NCBI RefSeq assembly: GCF_020164595.1
Contig: NZ_JAIQZE010000004.1
Location: forward strand, 1-64,000
Direction of reading: 5' to 3'
Length of the DNA: 64,000 nt
Origin: Psychroflexus longus
Lineage (GTDB): Bacteria; Bacteroidota; Bacteroidia; Flavobacteriales; Flavobacteriaceae
Made by a program: the position numbers and the translations under genes. Under the pieces are notes generated by a model, which had not been told where the DNA came from, ran no database searches, and worked only from the letters and a program-made list of their open reading frames with translations. This document shows, piece after piece, positions 61,921 to 64,000 of the stretch; positions within the stretch are counted from its first letter, which is position 1, and the number at the start of each line of letters is the position of its first letter.

Positions 61921-63420
61921 CTAAAAGAAGCCAAGTTTGTTCTTATCGTAAGAGATGAGCATATTCTTGGCTTGGCGATAGTGATTGAGCATCATCAAGT
62001 GGTTTTCACGACCAAATCCAGATTTTTTATAACCACCAAATGGAGCATGAGCTGGATAATCGTGGTAACAATTGACCCAAACTCTTCCAGCTTTGATTGC
62101 TCTTGGGATTTGATAAAGTTGGTGAGCATCTCTTGTCCAAACTCCGGCTCCAAGACCATAAAGAGTGTCATTTGCAATTTCTAATGCTTCGGCTTCATTT
62201 TTGAACTTACATACTGTTAACACAGGTCCAAAAATTTCTTCCTGAAACACTCTCATTTTATTATGACCTTCCAAAATGGTTGGCTGAATATAAAAGCCGT
62301 CGGCATATTCTCCACCGGCTTTGAAGGCTTCTCCGCCACAAAGAACTTTTGCACCTTCTTCTTTACCTATGTCCATGTACGATAAAATCTTCTCGTATTG
62401 ATCATGAGATGCTTGAGCACCAATCTGGGTGTTCATATCGAAAGGGTCGCCCTGGATGATGGCTTTAGTTCTTTCGACAACGCGTTTCATGAACTTATCG
62501 TAAATATCTTCTTGAACCAAAAGGCGAGACGGACAGGTACAAACCTCGCCTTGGTTGAAAGCAAAAAGAACAGCTCCTTCAATGCATTTGTCTAGGAATT
62601 CATCATCATGATCCATAACAGAATTGAAGAAAACATTGGGTGATTTACCACCTAGTTCCATTGTCACTGGATTCAGGTTTTTGGAAGCATATTGCATGAT
62701 GAGTTGACCCGTAGTAGTTTCTCCTGTAAAAGCTACTTTGTTTACTTTAGAACTGGAAGCCAAAGGTTTTCCTGCTTCTGGTCCAAATCCATGGATGACA
62801 TTTAAGACTCCGGGAGGAAGTAAATGACCTATTTTTTCCATGAGGAATGTTGCAGAACTTGGAGTTTGTTCTGCTGGTTTTAGAACCACACAATTACCAG
62901 AGGCTAGGGCAGGCGCTACTTTCCAGGCTAGCATGAGCATTGGGAAGTTCCAGGGAATGATTTGAGCGACTACACCCAAAGGTTCTTTGATGATTAGAGA
63001 AAGGGTATTTTCATTGAGCTCTGTAGCACTGCCCTCCTCAGCTCTTATAGCTGAAGCAAAATATCTGAAGTGATCTACAGCTAGAGGAATATCTGCATTT
63101 ACTGTTTCTCTGATGGCTTTACCATTATCGTAAGTGTCAATCGCAGCGAAATCGTTTAAGTTTTCTTCTATAACATCAGCTATTTTTTGCAAAATAGAAG
63201 CTCTGTGAGCAGCTGATGTATTTCCCCAGGCTACTTTTGCTGCATTGGCAGCATCTACAGCCTTTTCTACATCTTCTTTTTGAGACCTTGGATATTTTGC
63301 GATTAGCTGATTATTGGTTGGAGATGTATTCTCAAAATATTGACCACCAATGGGGTCTACAAATTCTCCGTTGATATAATTACCATACTTTTCTTTGAAT
63401 TTTGGTTTTGTGTGATTCAT
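61921..63420 (-). CDS. Aldehyde dehydrogenase, ExaC/AldB-like
   Basis: A 499-residue NAD-dependent aldehyde dehydrogenase. General base E255 (MELGGKSPN), nucleophile C294 and a second cysteine C296 ([11 protein letters not shown]), PWNFPMLM and the C-terminal [15 protein letters not shown] block are complete. The C-T-C arrangement and the DUF779 partner fit the ethanol/acetaldehyde oxidising ExaC/AldB type. It is divergent from an AraC-type regulator gene, 105 bases away, that probably controls it. Confidence 0.93.
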   Translation of the reverse strand: MNHTKPKFKEKYGNYINGEFVDPIGGQYFENTSPTNNQLIAKYPRSQKEDVEKAVDAANAAKVAWGNTSAAHRASILQKIADVIEENLNDFAAIDTYDNGKAIRETVNADIPLAVDHFRYFASAIRAEEGSATELNENTLSLIIKEPLGVVAQIIPWNFPMLMLAWKVAPALASGNCVVLKPAEQTPSSATFLMEKIGHLLPPGVLNVIHGFGPEAGKPLASSSKVNKVAFTGETTTGQLIMQYASKNLNPVTMELGGKSPNVFFNSVMDHDDEFLDKCIEGAVLFAFNQGEVCTCPSRLLVQEDIYDKFMKRVVERTKAIIQGDPFDMNTQIGAQASHDQYEKILSYMDIGKEEGAKVLCGGEAFKAGGEYADGFYIQPTILEGHNKMRVFQEEIFGPVLTVCKFKNEAEALEIANDTLYGLGAGVWTRDAHQLYQIPRAIKAGRVWVNCYHDYPAHAPFGGYKKSGFGRENHLMMLNHYRQAKNMLISYDKNKLGFF

Positions 63421-63525
63421 AATATAATGTATTTAAAAATTAGAATTAGTTAAATTTAGAGTATTACAGTTGATTATAATATAATAATACTACTTTTAAA
63501 TATCATTATTCTCCTTTGTTTAAGA

Positions 63526-64000
63526 ATGTCTATGAACTCCATTTTACATACTCATAAAAGTCTAAGGAAGATTGAAACTCTAGTAGAAAACAGAACAATT
63601 TATTCTGCTGAATTTGCTGAGATGAATATTTATGAAACACATCAAAAAGCAGAGCAAGTCTATTTAGAATTTGATTTTCCTATTATAGCAACAATGATTT
63701 CAGGTAGAAAAATCATGTATTTGAAAAATAAGGCGACTTTTGATTTTTTGCCTGGCGAGTCTGTTGTTTTACCAGCAAAAAATAAAATGATTATTGATTT
63801 TCCTGAAGCAACTATAGATTCTCCAACGCGATGCATGGCATTAGGAATCGATTCAGAGAAAATTCAAGAAACTATAGATATTTATCAAAATGCTACTGAG
63901 ATTGAAGAAAGTTTTGCAATGAGCTCTAATTTGAATCTTTCTCCATTACATCTGAATAACAATTATCAAGTTCAACACCTTGTTGATAGACTTTTGCAAA
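63526..64000 (+). CDS. AraC-type transcriptional regulator, N-terminal part (cut by window end)
   Basis: An open frame from the ATG at 63526 to the window end, 158 codons with no stop. The sequence MSMNSILHTHKSLRKIETLV, then FPIIATMISGRKIMYLK, FDFLPGESVVLPAKNKMIIDFPEA and PTRCMALGI fits the AraC_N cupin-like sensing domain. The DNA-binding HTH domain must lie outside the window. It is divergent from the aldehyde dehydrogenase gene and is its probable activator. Confidence 0.8.
   Translation, partial: MSMNSILHTHKSLRKIETLVENRTIYSAEFAEMNIYETHQKAEQVYLEFDFPIIATMISGRKIMYLKNKATFDFLPGESVVLPAKNKMIIDFPEATIDSPTRCMALGIDSEKIQETIDIYQNATEIEESFAMSSNLNLSPLHLNNNYQVQHLVDRLLQ

Noticed and set aside
1-64000. CRISPR arrays, insertion sequences, prophage genes, rRNA and tRNA genes
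   Set aside because: I looked for regular spaced repeats, transposase or integrase proteins and tRNA-like T-arms and found none, apart from the tRNA-like domain of tmRNA.

Overview
The window looks like chromosomal DNA of a marine-type member of the Flavobacteriaceae (Bacteroidota). Supporting signs are overall AT richness, TAnnTTTG promoter boxes in front of several genes, a CarboxypepD_reg-type TonB receptor, DUF4252, DUF5916 and ABA4-like proteins, a tmRNA whose tag ends ALAA, many Na+/Ca2+ and sodium-solute carriers, and short palindromic intergenic repeats. I see no rRNA, tRNA, phage, insertion sequence or CRISPR array. The species cannot be named from sequence alone.

Layout. 1-947 is a gene-free tract full of palindromic repeats. 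948-6165 holds a GC-rich M28 peptidase, an ABA4-like membrane protein and an exported catalase-peroxidase. 6441-7529 is alanine dehydrogenase. 7679-13225 reads as a lipid or phosphodiester scavenging locus: an EEP-fold phosphodiesterase, a TonB receptor, an alpha/beta hydrolase and a glycerophosphodiester phosphodiesterase. An SMP-30-type lipoprotein and the RNase P RNA follow. 15257-17692 is an ECF sigma/anti-sigma/outer-membrane-protein operon. 17903-32117 carries a dipeptidase, symporters, an SDR, a Ca/Na antiporter, a DUF2891 lipoprotein coupled to an atypical NRAMP transporter, gamma-glutamyltransferase and a DUF5916 barrel.

The most unusual region is 32823-42631. It is a co-directional seven-gene cluster: GABA-type transaminase, nitrilase-family amidase, VOC protein, a 915-residue Orn/Lys/Arg-type decarboxylase, an ATP-grasp ligase with an AT-hook tail, a C45-family Ntn hydrolase, and a succinate-semialdehyde-type dehydrogenase. 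Together they could decarboxylate a basic amino acid, ligate the amine to an acyl carrier, transaminate and oxidise it, and release the product by amide hydrolysis. I do not recognise this gene combination as a named pathway.

42670-64000 is mostly housekeeping: yjjX, tmRNA, saccharopine dehydrogenase, a nitroreductase, pterin dehydratase, gcvT, acpH, glmM, an LpxL-type acyltransferase, rhomboid protease, PASTA protein, rluD-type pseudouridine synthase and yaaA. Embedded in it are a signalling module (LuxR-type response regulator convergent with a kinase-dead HisKA protein joined to an S41 protease) and a second ECF operon with two DUF4252 proteins. Both ECF operons are preceded by a near-identical GTAACA/GCAACA - 15 or 16 bases - CGTCTW element, suggesting that each sigma factor drives its own operon. 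The window ends in a DUF779/aldehyde dehydrogenase pair divergent from an AraC-type regulator cut by the window edge.
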